Shown: positions 13,474 through 30,600, counted from the stretch's first letter. The stretch: 64,000 nt of DNA from Xestospongia bergquistia (GCA_963965975.1 OZ014415.1:7851057-7915056); one strand, 5' to 3'. Translations and numbers: made by a program. The notes: generated from the letters alone by a model not told the origin.

Positions 13474-14105
13474 TGTAAGTAAATTTGTTAGAGGACAATA
13501 TGTTTAACAATAGCAATGTTAACAATAATATAATACATGAAACCCCAGATTACAAAATAACTAACTTCTAACTGACTAGTTCGATTTTAATTTAAAGAGG
13601 TAGGGCTAGTTCTCTAGACTGTAGACAAGAGAGAGATATAATTATGCTCTCTGCTACTTGATGAGTTTTATTAAATTTTGTTGTGTTGATTGTAACTCAT
13701 TATCTAAAAATAAGGAGAAAGATATTTGTGGTAGATCACAGAAGGACAACTACAACAGATGGATGGATAGGTGGTAAACAGACAAAAACCTTTGGATGGT
13801 AGAATAGGTAAATGATTTAATAATGGATAGCAAACAGACATACTAGCACTAATAAATTACAAATATACAAAGTTAACAAGATAGTTTTAATCAGATTCCA
13901 TTATCAAATAAAACAGGGTGTAACTAGTACAAAAATAAGTGTAAATTAAAAAAATGTAACACAAGAGAAGGTCTAGTGTTATTATAGGAAAACTAATTAA
14001 CACATACCACCTGTAACAATAAATGAAACAAAATCAATCTACTAAAAAATTACCTAAAAGTGAAACATCATATACAACAAAAACCACAATAATAAAGAGT
14101 AATAA

Positions 14106-16169
<2,064 letters not shown>

Positions 16170-16196
16170 TTACGTGCACACATAGCGTAACTATCG

Positions 16197-16235
16197 TATT
16201 TATAAACGCTGAAGGGAGGAGAAACTGACGTCAGT
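16197..16235 (-). promoter_or_regulatory. TATA-like box and CRE palindrome upstream of gene B
   Basis: Reading toward gene B, TTTATAAATA lies about 30 bp before the ATG. The 12-bp palindrome ACTGACGTCAGT (16224..16235) contains a perfect TGACGTCA, the CREB/ATF consensus. The duplicated TIR copy keeps the TATA-like sequence near 17117-17127. Function is inferred from position and motif only. Confidence 0.5.
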
Positions 16236-16664
16236 AGGCGTAATCAAAAAAATCAAAAATAATACATATTAGGTAATTAAAGTACAAACAACATTTTTGT
16301 AATATATGTAAAATAAGTGTCTGCTTAGTAACTAGCATAAAAACAGTAATGTCGACCAACAAATGCTCTGTGTTATACTAGTCTGCATAGTCTTTGCTAT
16401 AATCAATGCACTAATTGCTTTTCCTGTTAAGTCACAATGTAGTCCTATTAGCTTAATTATTTTTTCTGTTTTTATACTCCATGAGTATGCAGCAAAGTCG
16501 TGCATAAGCCAACATATAAACATTGCGTTAGCATAATTATAATATCTTCTTGTGTTTGGGCAAACAGTTAAAATCAAATCAAGTTTAAATGATTATTTTT
16601 ATTATGCATACATATATATAGTACTGTATATATGTACATATTTATCTGGTAAGTGATCATTTAC

Positions 16665-17071
16665 CAGATAATGCAGTTCTAATTCCGCGTAGTAACTGGC
16701 CAAATGGATCCACAACACTAAAGTCATACTTTAAACGTTGTAATCGACTGATTTCATCTTTCAAATTATATTTGCACTCCTCCAAGTTCGGTACTTCACC
16801 GATCATGACTGGGATAACATGCTTATTACTATAGAAAGCACCAATAAACTCTTTGCAGCACATGTCAGACTGAAGGTATTCTTGTGTTATTAACGCAATA
16901 AAGACATCGCAATGTCCTATATGCTTTCTAACATCATTGAGCCACTCTACACCAGGAGCTCGTCAGTTTTAAAATTAAAAACTTCGTCAATATACGTCTC
17001 CTTTCGAAGTTTTTCCGTCAAATCTCGAGCGAAATCTTTATTACTATTCTTGTAACTAATGAAGATCTTCA
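16665..17071 (-). pseudogene. Frameshifted duplicate of the gene B TIR exon
   Basis: It begins ATG with KIFISYKNSNKDFARDLTEKL and continues with CDVFIALITQEYLQ, MCCKEFIGAFYSNKH and VPNLEECKYNLKDEI, all close to gene B exon 1. Near 16960-16965 one base is missing after FNFKTD, so the frame ends at a stop. The rest continues in another frame up to a possible GTAAAT donor at 16664. The downstream flank (about 16340-16570) also copies gene B intron sequence (15295-15470), so a unit of about 1 kb was duplicated in tandem. No linker or CARD-like exon accompanies it. Confidence 0.75.
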
Positions 17072-17432
17072 TATTCGATTTTTATGTGGACGCATACAAA
17101 TATCTATGGCGTATGTGTCGTATTTATAAACGCTAAATAAGAGGAGTGGAGTCTAAAACGGTAAATTAAGCGCGAACTGTAATTAAAATGTTATTAACTA
17201 TAGCTACTGTACATGAATTGGTCAAATTCTCAAATAATACTATTCATATTTTCAAATAATTGATGACACGTGTAGAGGATGTATACAAGAAATTGTTATG
17301 ACTTGGATTTTTTTTATCACTTGCTAATACTTGATATTTTGAGAAACTGGTGATCAATATGTGCTTTAAAGATGACTTATAATTATTATTAATGCTTTTA
17401 TGGTTTGTCTACAATACCCATCCATAAGAACA

Positions 17433-17440
<8 letters not shown>

Positions 17441-17487
<47 letters not shown>

Positions 17488-17528
17488 ATAATTAATTATA
17501 TATATATTATATATATATATATATATAT
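17441..17528. repeat. (TA)n microsatellite
   Basis: About 90 bp of nearly pure TA with small interruptions. It lies directly before the first copy of the 260-bp repeat R3. Confidence 0.9.
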
Positions 17529-17790
17529 TGTTTTCTATGGGTTTTTTAACCTTACTTGGAATCATGGGCAGATACGCAATATTATTTCTTTTTTTTTAGT
17601 AGTTGACTCTATAAGACTTGTTGAAATTTATAGACATGAACATAATTGTTATCAGCTGTTTCTTTAACAATTGACATTATAACAACTATGGACTTATTTG
17701 GAATTATGGGCAAGTATGATTTACCAGACAAGAACTTAGAGGAGTACATGGGTTCATAGTTTGTATTAAATGTGTTTGCATGAATGCAGT
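17525..17790 (+). repeat. Dispersed repeat R3, copy 1
   Basis: Direct repeat of 18503..18760. Shared runs include ATTGTTTTCTATGGGTTT, TTTTTTTTAGTAGTT, GTTTCTTTAACAATTGA and TATGATTTACCAGA. No coding sequence is seen. Confidence 0.8.
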
Positions 17791-18502
17791 ACATTATCAT
17801 TTTAAAATAAGACTTTATGTCTATCAGCACCTTCAATGTGATTTTTAATAATAAGAAATGTTTTGTGTCAAACTGACTGCTATATATATTGGAAGAGTGA
17901 GAAAAGTAATAATTAAAACTGAAACCATATGGCTCTTACAATGGTCTATGGAGAGATTAATTATTCATTACAACCAATAGTTATATCAACAATAATTATA
18001 GCATTGGAAACAAATATAACCATATATGTAATATAAATATATATGTATATGGTCTAAATCAATGTTAGGTCTGCCTGGCACACTTCACAGCTAAGCAAAA
18101 AAGTTTAAAAACTAAACTTAATATTTAATTCTTTGCATACATGTAAGTACCCAAAATAAATTTACCAACATCTTGAGAATCATTGAGTTTCTGCTTGTTA
18201 GAAGTGTGGATAACAGGACTGTTGAGTTAATGTCTTAAAAGAAGACACAGAAGAGACTAAAATTACTATGTACTATAGTAATAAGTTTATTGAATTGTAC
18301 ATGTAGCTAATATAATGAGACCAATATGAAATAGAACATTATTAGTATAGTCTAGAAAAGAGTACAAATATCATGCATTATTCCCTCCTTTGGCACATTT
18401 TTGCCAGGTGTGCTTTATGCTTTATCTGAGATACCATCATAGGGGTGTGTACAGGTATGTTTTATACTTTATCTGAGATACCATCATAGGGGTATGTACA
18501 CA

Positions 18503-18760
18503 TATATTGTTTTCTATGGGTTTATATACTTACTTTGATTTTATGGACAGACACACATATTATTTGTTTTTTTTAGTAGTTCACTCTATTGGACTTATTT
18601 GGAAGTTAGAGGTATGTGCATAATTGTTATCTTATCTGGTGTTTCTTTAACAATTGATATTATAATAACTATGGAATTATGGGCATGTATGATTTACCAG
18701 ATAGGAGCTTATAAGAGTCCATGGGCTCATTGTTTGTATTAACTGTATAGTGTACATGTA
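18503..18760 (+). repeat. Dispersed repeat R3, copy 2
   Basis: Second copy of the 17525..17790 repeat, about 980 bp downstream in the same orientation. It runs directly into R2 copy 3, so R3 and R2 may be parts of one larger element. Confidence 0.8.
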
Positions 18761-18769
18761 TAAGTCCAT

Positions 18770-19460
18770 TACCTAATATGTATTAGTCCTACTCTAGGAG
18801 AAGACTGAGAAAGAAGACTAAACACCTCTTTTTAATACCATCCAATATTACAATGTTCATTGACCTGTCAAGTAAGGGTTAATTCAAAAGTAAATCATCA
18901 TATGTCTTATATCTCTATATGTCAATCACCTCAATCACCTACTATATTAGGTTAGTTATATCTTCATTGCATAGTTGGAGGACTATCAATATTACCAATA
19001 CTAAATTAAAGTGGAATGAAATAAGATCTCTGAATTGATCATATATCTATACATTCATCTCTCTATTTCAATTGATCAGTCCATTTACCTGTCTATCTAT
19101 CCATTCATCTATCAGTCCATCTGTCCTCCATCCATTCATCTATACTATCCATTCACTTACTATTACCTTAGCTTCTATGCAAGTAATATAAAGATGTCCT
19201 TTAGTATTATGATATAATTGTATTAATTGTTCATATTCTTTAGCAATAGACCATAATTCATCCTAAATAAAGTCCATAATAATAAAGCACATGTACATAT
19301 ACATTATCAAAGCCCTAAGGCATTGATAATGTATATGTAAATGTAGATTATCAGCTATTGACTTCCTCAACTACAGTCCTATAGTTGAGGAAGTCAATAG
19401 CTAATAATCATAATTAAGAATGTCTTAATTCATACAGCCTATACATCTATACAAATGCAT
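18770..19460 (+). repeat. Dispersed repeat R2, copy 3
   Basis: Long homologue of 12000..12650 with the same order of blocks and the same terminal hairpin (TTGACTTCCTCAACTA paired with TAGTTGAGGAAGTCAA, 19350-19405). The perfect stem in this copy suggests it is the younger one. Confidence 0.7.
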
Positions 19461-20311
19461 GCACTCACATTGAATTGTAAAGGTAAAGTGTGGATTCCCT
19501 TGTTATAACTCTGTACGTACAAGCTCCTTTTAAATCAATGCCATTAGCCTAAAAGTAATACACTATTGATGAAAACTCCTCCCACCTCTAATATAATATA
19601 CATTGTCACAATACAACTATCATTAAACACTCACTTGTTCAACAGAACTGTTAGAAGCTATACTAGAAACTACAGCATATGTCATTGATTTCTGATGATG
19701 ATAGGAGGAATCCTAAATGTAATTCATCATAAATGTAATTCATAGTTTGAGGCTGCAAGACACCTACAAGATCAGGTTAATGTCTGAAAAAAGAATATGA
19801 TGTAATACAAGAGGTAATGTGACATTTACAATATAACATGACATTTTACAAAACACATTACAATAATCCTATAATAATTAACTTTAATAACATAGGGTAT
19901 GTATCTTCATCATTCTAGTGTACTCACTTTTACCAAAGACAGACCTGATTACCAACAGCATTATCAGATCAGTGAGTATTAGCGAAGGAAAGGAAAATAT
20001 TTTACAGACAATAGCCAAGCAGATAAATAGACCAACATACCAATTACACATACACACACATATATACGTATACAATATATGTTACCCAAAGGGATGTAAG
20101 AACATGTATTCGTTTATGGAGGTTTTTTTCCTTAAGTCTCCCACAGAGAAAGTACCTCTATCAGTTAAGAACTTATATAGTAACATGAAACTTCTTTAGA
20201 ACAAAGAGTGTCTTTATATACTTTTCAATTGTGTTTCATTTATGGTACAATAATAATAATAATAATAATATTATAAACAGTTATAATTCTTTGAGATAAG
20301 TGTTTACGTCA
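19461..20311. other. Region without a supported gene
   Basis: AT-rich, with a short (AAT)n tract near 20251-20270. An open frame at 19918..20199 has no recognisable domain and no splice context, and is not called. Confidence 0.4.
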
Positions 20312-20443
20312 CACTGAAAATAAGTGTTGAGAACACACTTCATGGCAAAAGGTGTGCCTTACACACCAATATGGGTGTGCATACTGTGACAGTGTGAGCA
20401 CACTTGATTTAGTGTGCTTTACCCACTAAGTTTTTTTACAGTG
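20312..20443. mobile_element. Small CACTG-ended MITE
   Basis: A 132-bp block starting CACTGAAAATAAGTGT and ending AAGTTTTTTTACAGTG. Its interior repeats GTGTG and ACACC motifs, like the subterminal regions of the large transposon at 34895..40647. It is probably a non-autonomous relative. The target duplication is unclear. Confidence 0.5.
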
Positions 20444-20444
20444 T

Positions 20445-21440
20445 AGATACATTGTGTACCTATTGTGTATTCAAAGTAGTATCATATCTACAAGATAGTG
20501 ACATGGATATAGAAACTATCTTTATTATCAATAATAAATTAGCTTAGAATTTATAGTGTTAAATATTTGAAATCTTTCAACCAAGTTTTATAACTATATA
20601 TACATTATCATTGTCAAGTTAGATTGCTGATACAAACAGACAGAAACCAATACATAACAATACTGTGAGACTAACCAATCCCACAGAGGTCATCCATGAT
20701 GAATTTGATTGGTTGGATATCATTAAACACTCACTAACCCCAGTACCCTATACTATAAACACTGTACTGACCAATCAGATTTGTTTAATTAGTTCATCTA
20801 TAGATATACTATGATACATACTGTAGACCACATGTTAGGTAGCTAAGGTTTACAAAATTTGACATGAATATTGGATTAACTAACCTTAGTTCTTACATAA
20901 TTTTCATATTTCCAAGCAACATTATTCTCTCTAATAGATCGTAAAGCAATTAACAAATTCCTTCTAGTTGCCATTTCAGCTTTTTCTTGAATCCATAACC
21001 GATACATACTTGCCAAGTCAGTACATCCATCTAGATCTACACTATCCAGTGCTAGTTACACATCCAAAAGATAACACTGAGCAGTTCTAACATATATAGT
21101 TAGTTCTTTTAGAGAAGGCTGTTCATCTAGTATTGGAAAGTCATTTTAGTTACAGTTGCAAAAACTGTATACTTCCGTATTCTGTAACGTCCATTAAAAA
21201 TATTAAAATATTAAAATTTAAAATAAGAAATACTACAGACATTCAGTTTGTAATGTACAATGAACACGAGATAGAAGAACATGTACATGTATGAATGTAA
21301 ATTAAAACATAGATTGTATAGATTAATTTGTACAAACAGTTTTTGTTTAGCACTGAACAGCTGGTCTCTCAGTAGTGCTCATGAGGAGCAACCCTCTTTT
21401 GGATTATTAATGTATCTGTGAAAATGATAGATAATAACTA
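20445..21440 (+). repeat. Segmental repeat R4, copy 1
   Basis: About 1 kb nearly collinear with 63007..64000, including the dead death-domain exon and the sequence TTGCAAAAACTGTATACTTC. The first 60-100 bp also match 29880..29975. Confidence 0.85.
20884..21136 (-). pseudogene. Dead death-domain exon
   Basis: Close relative of the death-domain exon of gene C: SVDLDGCTDLASMYRLW, WIQEKAEMATRRNLL and IRENNVAWKYENYVR are readable. A stop interrupts the second helix region (about 21057-21060) and several conserved positions are altered. It is followed by the usual GTTAGT donor-like sequence. It may be a relic of a second death-domain exon in gene C or a separate duplicate. Confidence 0.75.
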
Positions 21441-21521
21441 ATTGTATAGCTTTTAATTAACTACATAATGTAGATAAACTATATATTTAACTATGATACA
21501 GTATCGTGGCTAAATATTGGA

Positions 21522-24500
21522 TTAACTAACCTTTGTTCTTAGATAACTTTCATACTTCCAAGCAACATTATTCTCTCTAATAGATCGTAAAGCTGTTAAC
21601 AAACTCTTCCTAGTTGCCATTTCAGCTTTTTCTTGAATCCATAATTGATACATACTAGTCAAGTCTGTACATCTATCTAAATCTACACTATCCAGTTCTA
21701 GTTGCACACCCAACAAACGCCACTGAGCAGTCCTAGCATGTGTAGTTAGTTCTTTTATGTCTGGTTGTTGGTCTAAGAGTATCTCTAATGACTTAGATAC
21801 ACATTGCTCATCCATACTACCTAATATTTTAAAGTAAAAATATTACAAAGATAAATATATAGGTTTCTAAATACAAACATTATAATTCAAATTACTACAA
21901 AATGATGGTATACAAGTATTATCAACTTGACATGAAATGACACAGGTCTGCAACCATTTATCTCACTTGATATCATTCAGCTGCCCAATGTATCAATAAA
22001 TGTCACATATGTACTGCTGTGTTTAGACCTGTCTTTTACATAAATATGTAAACTCTTCTTTAAACTTAAATCAATTATGTCAGGCAGTAGTATACTCCCT
22101 CATTAATGATGGTAGTTAATCATTTGTTGCTATGTGTCAGCAGTCATTGCACAAGTGTTAATTTTTCACATATAAATGGTAATGGTATGAGCATCTCTAG
22201 TGAATTAGATTGATATTCCTCACCCATACAACCTAATATTTTGATATTAAAGTAAAGATAAATAGATAGTCTTCTAAAGACATATATTATATATAATTAA
22301 TAAATTGATTAGGTTGGTATGGTGTGGTTAATTTAATAAGTCACTCTTGAAAGTTATACACAACGATACAATAAAATGGTATAGACAAAAATACTAGCAT
22401 AGTTAACACTTAGGACAGCCTGGGACTATATACATCAGGCAGTAAAACAAATATACTGGTATTTAACTGAAAAAGTAAAGTTACTAACAACTTACCAATG
22501 ACCTTCTCTTGTCTGGATATTTTGTGCAATGGACTAATTGTTGGGGGTGTAGTCACCTCATCGATGTCTATATATTATAATATTAAAAAAAGAAACAACA
22601 TTAATATTATTATAGTATGTAATTTAATTTTTTAAAAAGTTTCTACATACTCAGAAAGCAAAATTATTATTATCAACTTACCATCATCAGAAAAATCAGT
22701 GATTTCCTCTTGTCTGGATCTTTTGCATGAATTCCTTGATGAGCTGGTTGTTGGGGGTGTGGTCATCTCAACATCACCTATAGGTAAAATATAATAACAC
22801 ATACATCTTATATATACAAATGTAAATTAATGTGTACAAAGTCATTTTGAGCTTTGTTTATCTAAAGCTATGTAATCTTATTAATCTATTGGTAGACACA
22901 TGACTGTAGTGTCCAGTTACTTTATGTTTGTGGAGGAGTGGGTTTGTAAATAATAAAGTAAAGTTGGTTCAATGATTGAATGGACTTCCCTAAATTTGCC
23001 TCCATTTTAAACCTTAGACCTTAAATCTACAACAGCCCTAAATATAATAATTACTAACATGCAATATACTACCATTTTTAATAATCAAAGGCTACATGGA
23101 ACCTATAGCTTAATGTATTTATACATTTCTACATGCTCAGAAAAGCAAATTACCATCAACTTAACACCATCAAAACATCTGTGACTCCCTCTTGTTTGGG
23201 TCTTTTGCATGAATGCCCGGTAACCCTAAATCCTATAACCTAGACCTTAAACCTACAATAGCCTTATCTTCAATAATCAAAGACTACATGAAGATTCCAG
23301 TATACCTAGAGTAATGTATTTGTACTACACTTTTCATCTTGTGAAATAATGAAATAGAGGCATATTTAGGGGAAGTCTATTTGGTTATTGAACCAACCAT
23401 AGATAATAGAGTAACTTTATTCTATTATTAATAAACCCACCCCTACACTAATATAAAGTAACTGGACACTACAGCAACAGTATAACATAGCTATATATAA
23501 ACAAAGTATTGTTCTTTATTATGACTACAACAATAAATTGAATAACCAAAGTAAGAAGGAGTCAGACTTGCAAGAAGAATTTGTAACTATACTCTGTCCA
23601 ATTTAAGTTTGACCTAACTCTGTCTAATACTTCAGATTAAACTCACAAACCCAAGCTGACTAGCAATCCAAGAAATATCTTAATCTTTGATTGCTGACTA
23701 TATAGTAAGATTTGAAGCAGTGAATAATTAATTGTTTGATGTATTAATCACTAAAGCTCTGGTGTTATTAGATACTATAAATGTTGATCAGGAAGCAACG
23801 AGAGTTAATATCACTTAAGAACCTACATTTTTATAAACTTGACATTATCAGGTTTATCTTTATCTAATTGTGTTACTTAAAAATATTAACATTAAAAAAT
23901 AGACTGACTTACCATTAAACCAACAACTTTGACTAGATGACAAGTCTTTGCGTAAATTAATTTCATATGGACAATTTATCTTGCGTTTCTCTTCGTTGAT
24001 TATAACAGGATGTAAAGGATGAGAACCTTTATGTGGTAGCTGACAAAGCACTTTAGTATCAACTTCCAGCACAGAAGAATTGTAATCAAGTAGCTTGGCA
24101 CAGGATGATATAGTTTGAATAATAGCAGCTTTTAAGTCATGACAATTGCTTTTATCACCCGAGAAATGCACTTCAATCCATTCAAATTCTTCAATTAATA
24201 GAATACCAGCACAGAGGTCTTTTGAGAAGAGATCAATAGCATGTCGTAGCTGCTCTGCTTTAACATTAATAATAAAATTTGGATATTCTTCTCTGTTTAA
24301 TAATCCAACAACCACTGACAGAAATACACCCTATAGATAAGATTTAAATAATTATCATAACAATAGTGATTATTCTCACCTGTGGTACTACTCCACATTT
24401 GAAATGAAGAACCAGTGGTTGAATATCACTATTAGGTAAATCCTCTCTCTTCTTCTCTTCAACTGGTAAAACAGTAGGAATGAAGTATTCTGTTGATGTG

Positions 24501-27500
24501 ATAGGTGCAACGATACGAAGATACATTAATAGCTTTAAAAACTCTTTCTTTGTGAAGAGTGGTGGAACAAAATTCAGACTTGTGGGTTGTTCATCTTGTG
24601 AATCTTTATAGGTCAATGTTGTTAGTTCATCTAATAATGAATCTTTAAATGTTCCTTTTTGTCGTAGTTTACGTTGAACACCAGAAGGTAAATGATATTT
24701 AACAAAAGATATGCTTATCAGAGTTGAAAGCATGTCAAGCAAATATTGAGGATTGGTAAATATAACTTGATCAAGTACATTAGGAAAATAAAGGACCAAA
24801 GACAATGAGTCAAAGTACTTTAAACATTCTATTACATCGTCTTCATTCATACCTAATTTTTTGCTGATGTCATGACATTTATCCAATGAGATTATTCCTT
24901 CCTCTGACACCTCATCTTTCATCATAATCTCAAATACAAACCATCGTATGGGTACTTGTATCTCCATTTTTTTAGGTACTTCTTCTGTCTCCATTTTCTT
25001 CATATGAATCATAATGCTGCTTCTCAACTTTGCAGAAAGTTCCTTGCATTCTTCTCCTTCACATATATTATTCACTGGATGAATTAATTCACCCTCAGGC
25101 TCGTTGTCAAAAACTAAGTAATCACAAAATTGATCTAACTCAGCTACAATTTGTTCATTTTTTGCTTTAATAGATTCCATCTTTGATTTGCTATATTTAT
25201 CAGAACACGTACCGATAATAAAGATCAAGGGATTAGCACCTGTTTTGGAAGATTTTGATGATACTATTGAATGGACAAAATGTTTGATAAGTTGTAAATT
25301 GGTCATACAAAGGTCAGTATTAGATTTACTGAGTAGCTTGCCTTTTAGGGAATAAAGAAATGGAGGTTTATCTGACAGCTTCTCAGTTAGTTTTATTGCA
25401 ATATAATAAACTGTATTAGAGCGAATAAAAGCTCGAGATACATCAGCAAAGTGTGGTTGACCACCACTATAAAGAAGATATATCCATTTTGACTGGTAGA
25501 GCTCACCAGATCTCTCTCCTTTTTCAATTTCCTTTAGAATTTTCTCTGAATAAAATGAAGGATCAGGTTTTACCTTAGATGCCTCCTGCAATGAATCTTC
25601 CCCTAAACTGTTATGACTTGAAGTGTCATGATTGCCATCTTCAGAAGTACTTGGAGACTTAAGCTTGTTTGTATGTATGTTCATAGCAGCTGCCAGCATA
25701 CTCAACAATCTCTCAGCTGAAATTTTCTCCCAAATTCTCCCCTTATCTTGTTCAATCATTCTTTCTACAGCTTGTACAGGACGACTTGCTATACCAGTAC
25801 TGTCATGTTGTAAAACTGGCTTCCAATTAAAAAGGAGAGACTTGAATGCGGTCTTTCCAACTCCAGGAGGACCCATTAAGATCAGCTTGATAATCGTGAG
25901 GAGGACATACCCCTCTTGTAGATTTCGAGTTAATATCTCTTGTGAGGACAATGCTGTAATTGAATATAATAAAAGAAAATTAAAATAATAATCGAAACAT
26001 GAACAGTAAGTAAACAAGGTGAGGATATATTGCAACATATTACTTCAAATATAATAATTCGAACACAAGGAGTGTTAAGAAATTGAATAACTACATATAC
26101 ATGCGATACTAAAACTGTTCATGTTGAGATACATAGTTATTGTTAGCTAGTTATTGTATACATGTTTTATCACAGGTAATATATATAAGTAAATTACTCA
26201 TTGAAAAGTACTAAAGTTTAGAACGTTCATCTTATCACATATAGCTGAATCACAGTGAATAAAAATTAATATGTAAAAATTACTTAATGAATGATTTTTA
26301 ATTAATACATTATGTCTTTAAGCTCTAGTCTTTAAATATTTTAAGCTATGAACTTTCTCACATTAATTGCTATACTAAGTCTTAATAACCTCAGCTTTAA
26401 CTAGAGCTGTAAGCTGAAAAGACAAGACTTGTAATAATAGATCAAAACAACTTTGACATGATCTTTCGTATTTCATACAGACATATTATAAGTACAATGA
26501 CCTTATATTTGTCATTATAATATTAAGTTTTATTTGGTTGTATTATAGTAATATGTATCAAACTAAAAGTTTACAGTTGCACACTCGCATATGTGGAATA
26601 ATTTTCTAAGATCACTTTAATGATACTGGTATTGTGTCTATAAATTACAAAATACTTGTTAAGATCAAAAACTTGTGAGTTAAGGGAAACTGGTGCACTG
26701 TTAAGGAATATTTTCTTAACCTACAAACTTCATTTATAGTCATACACACATAAATCATAGTGTTCATGGTAGAAATAATTAATAATTTGTTGCTACATCT
26801 ATCAGTGGTCAGATCACAAACATAGTCATATAGGTAGGTATTAGTATATATTATGAAACAAAGTTTAGAGCAATAGCAAACTTCAAATATCTGTTGACAT
26901 TGTCACTTGATAAGCATCAGATGTTATAATAGTTAAGGCTATACTATAGTACAGGCTTCTATAATCATGATACAAGATCTATCTGGTATATGAGCACCAC
27001 ACACAGTCTATACTATATTTATACTGTATATATATATACAAGAAGTGTTGTGTTACTACCCTCTTTTTGATAATGTAAATAATGTGTACATACTTACCAA
27101 TTGCACTACAGTGTTTAGAACTGACATTGGCATAGAAATGTGTAATTCTTCTTTAAACTTAAATCAATTATTATACTCCGTTATTAGTGATGGTAAGGAT
27201 TTGTTTAATTATTGGTTACGATGTGTGTCAGCAGTCACTGTACAAAGGTTAATTTTACAAACACATTAATAAATATATACATATCATGTGGTCCTTAACA
27301 ATCTTAGGACAACTTGACAATACACTTTGTATGCCAAGAAAAAAGTTAAAACTAGATTAAATATTTAATACTGTACTTAATTAAAACCTTATTAAATTAA
27401 CAAATTAACACAGCAATTAGAATTATGATTAAGCAGATTAATGCAGCTTCTTAATAATAAACTTTAAAAAATATCTAGTAGGTGACTCATTAAAGTAATA

Positions 27501-27636
27501 AATACATCAGAAAATGACAAGGGTTAATATTGCTTTAAAAATATATATTTTATAAGCTTGACACTATCAACTTTCACATACTTTTTTTCTTCATACTATC
27601 ACTTGAAAATAATGTCCTAAGATTGTTTGAACCACA

Positions 27637-27699
<63 letters not shown>

Positions 27700-30600
27700 A
27701 TATACCGTAAATGTCAAAATTTTCACTGCTCAAAATTTTGCGCATAAAATTTCACGTTTTATGTCAACCACGAAAATTTGATTATTAATTATTAATTATT
27801 CAAGAGTCTAATTTTCACGATGTCACTCAACTGTGAAAATATAACTACCTCGAAAATTTTGACATTTACGGTATATATATATATATGTACATATATGTTT
27901 ATATGTAACATATAAATATAAAAATATAATATAAATATATATATTATATGCACGTCCACTTGCTTTGTTTTATTTTATTGATGTATGCAACTTTTGAATT
28001 TGATGAATGAAATTAACCTACATAAAATAACTTGATGCATACCACAACTACAGGATTCATTTATTGTTACTGTGAGCACTTTGAGTTGGCCGTGAACTGA
28101 TTAAGTATTACAATATTAAAAGTAAATCAAATGATATTAACTTAAATATAAAACCTATGCAAACATGTAAATCATTTTTTAAAGTGAGAAATCATTTTAT
28201 AACTATTATGAACATTTTTGATGTCTGCCATTTTGTTCTGCACTGGGTGTGGCCTATTAATAACTTCTGTATTTGCAAAGTTTGAAGGCATATCTTAATG
28301 TTATTGAAATCATTGATCATGTAACTTAATTTCTTTCAAAAGAGAATTACATTATTTACCTAATGTACTATGTTAAATGATACAGTGACACTATAAGATA
28401 AACTTAATGCCATACCTAATATTTTCGCCAAATTCAGTTTGACATCATCATTAATTCATGCCATATATTATATAACACATTTTAGACTTTAATAGACACT
28501 ACAGGAGAAAAACGTTTCTACTTTAGGAATTCAAAGTTTATTTAGTAAAAATTACTTTGTTAACAATAAACTTATTCTTCTCATAAATTTACAACCATAA
28601 AATGTTGTGTATTCATCCCAACTTTGCTCTTTTGGCATTGCCATGCCTACATCCTCTTTTACTTTTTAAAAAAAGGTTTTTATAATACCAGTTTCTATTT
28701 TTTGGCTGTTGTTTATTCCATATTGTGCAATGATCATGGTATATCCAGTGAAATCAAATATTATAATTATGTTAAATCAGAAATAAATGTATGTATGTAT
28801 GTATGTATGTGTGTATGTATGCATGTATGTACATACATACATACATATGTCCATTTGCTTTGTTTGATTCTATTGTTGTATGTAACATTTGAAACTAACT
28901 AATGAAATTAACTAACATAAGTAACTGATGGTGCACATTGCAACCAAAGAATTTAATTACTGCTATTTGAGCATTTTGAGTTAGGTGTTAATGAATGAAG
29001 CTTGAACTTCTATAAAACATCTTTGAACAGCAACATAGCTTTCAAAACTTTCCACTTGCCAAAATGTAGTCCTTATAGTAACAACAGCACTATCAAAATA
29101 ATCTTGGGAAAATGTTTACAATTATGATGTTGTGAATATTGCGATGATAAAAAAAATATGTATATTTATAAGGTATAGTGAAAAGGAACAATCAGTGTTA
29201 CAGATTTTAATTTTCTAATGTATGGTGCACATGCTACATGATATAATCTCTTACTTTCCAGTAGACTTTTCATTCTTATACCAATGTCTTTTAACGTATG
29301 GTTCTGCTTCAGAAGGAAGTCACAAATAGCTTTTAAAAACTCAATTCCTTTATCCTTGACCTGTCGTTGTAGTTCGTTAACTACTTGGTCTGCTTTATCA
29401 TAATTATCACCACTCATACTTTGTACATCATCTTTAAAATTTGATGATATCAAGTTAACAGAATAGAGCCGGTTAACAATAGGAAGGGGTTTAAATTCAA
29501 TGGCATCACAAATATCAGCATAATAATCCAGAAATATTTCAGATGGATCAATAGTGTCTACACAATGTAACAATAAAAGAAATATAAATAAGAAAGTTTT
29601 CTTAACCTACAAACTTCATTTATAGTCATACACACATAAATCATAATACTCATGGTAGACATAATTAATAATTTATCAGTTGCTACATCTATCAGTGGTA
29701 GATCACTCACATATATAGGTATTAACATATACTATGAAACAATGTTTAGAGCAAATGGAACACTTCACGTACCAGTTAAAAAGAGTGTTATTTTTATAGT
29801 GAGAGAACAATATGATATATAATAAAACAATTAATGTAAATGATATTTTATATCATATAGTCTATTATCAACTAGTCCATAGATACATTGTGTACCTATT
29901 GTGTGTTCAAAGTAGTATCATTTTGTACAAGATAATAGTGACTCAGTTAAAATGGATATAAAAGTTCTCTTTATTTTTGATAAGAAAATACACATGCTTC
30001 AACAGGTACTCAACAAGGGTCTTATTCAGGTATACAGTACACAGCATGCATGAATGATCATCAGATATCATGGTACACATAGCTAGTAAGTATTATTGAA
30101 ACAATTAATATTAACATGGCTAGTTCACTCCTATTATAATATTGACTTATATGACAATTTACAGTGATTGACTACTTTTATCTTTAGGTTGTTTGAAAAA
30201 GGACTAATGTTTGTTATATTTAGATACATGAGCAATGTTGCTAATATACTGGTATCAATTAATAATATTATATCTTAGACCAGGTCTCAAACCTAAACCT
30301 TGGTACCTACATGTAACATCATTTACATTAAAATATGTAGTTACACAAACCAGACCCAACCCAAAGTGATGGATAGTCTAAAAACTATATTACATATCTA
30401 TCTTTAAAGGATTACAACAACACTATCCAGTATTACTATTATTATTATCCTATAACATCACTTCCACATAGTCTTGGTACCAAATGTTTCACTAGACGGA
30501 AGGAAATGTTTAGAGAATTGGCTTAGTACAGAAAAGAATGCAAATAAAGTATATGTTAGATTTCTATCACGTGACATAACCTATGAATATAATTAAAGCA

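Noticed and set aside
19884-20199. Possible small genes on both strands
   Set aside because: No recognisable family, no coding bias, no plausible splice partners.
28624-28902. 92-codon frame with Met-Tyr-Val-Cys repeats
   Set aside because: Created by the ATGT/ACAT microsatellite. No domain or splice context.
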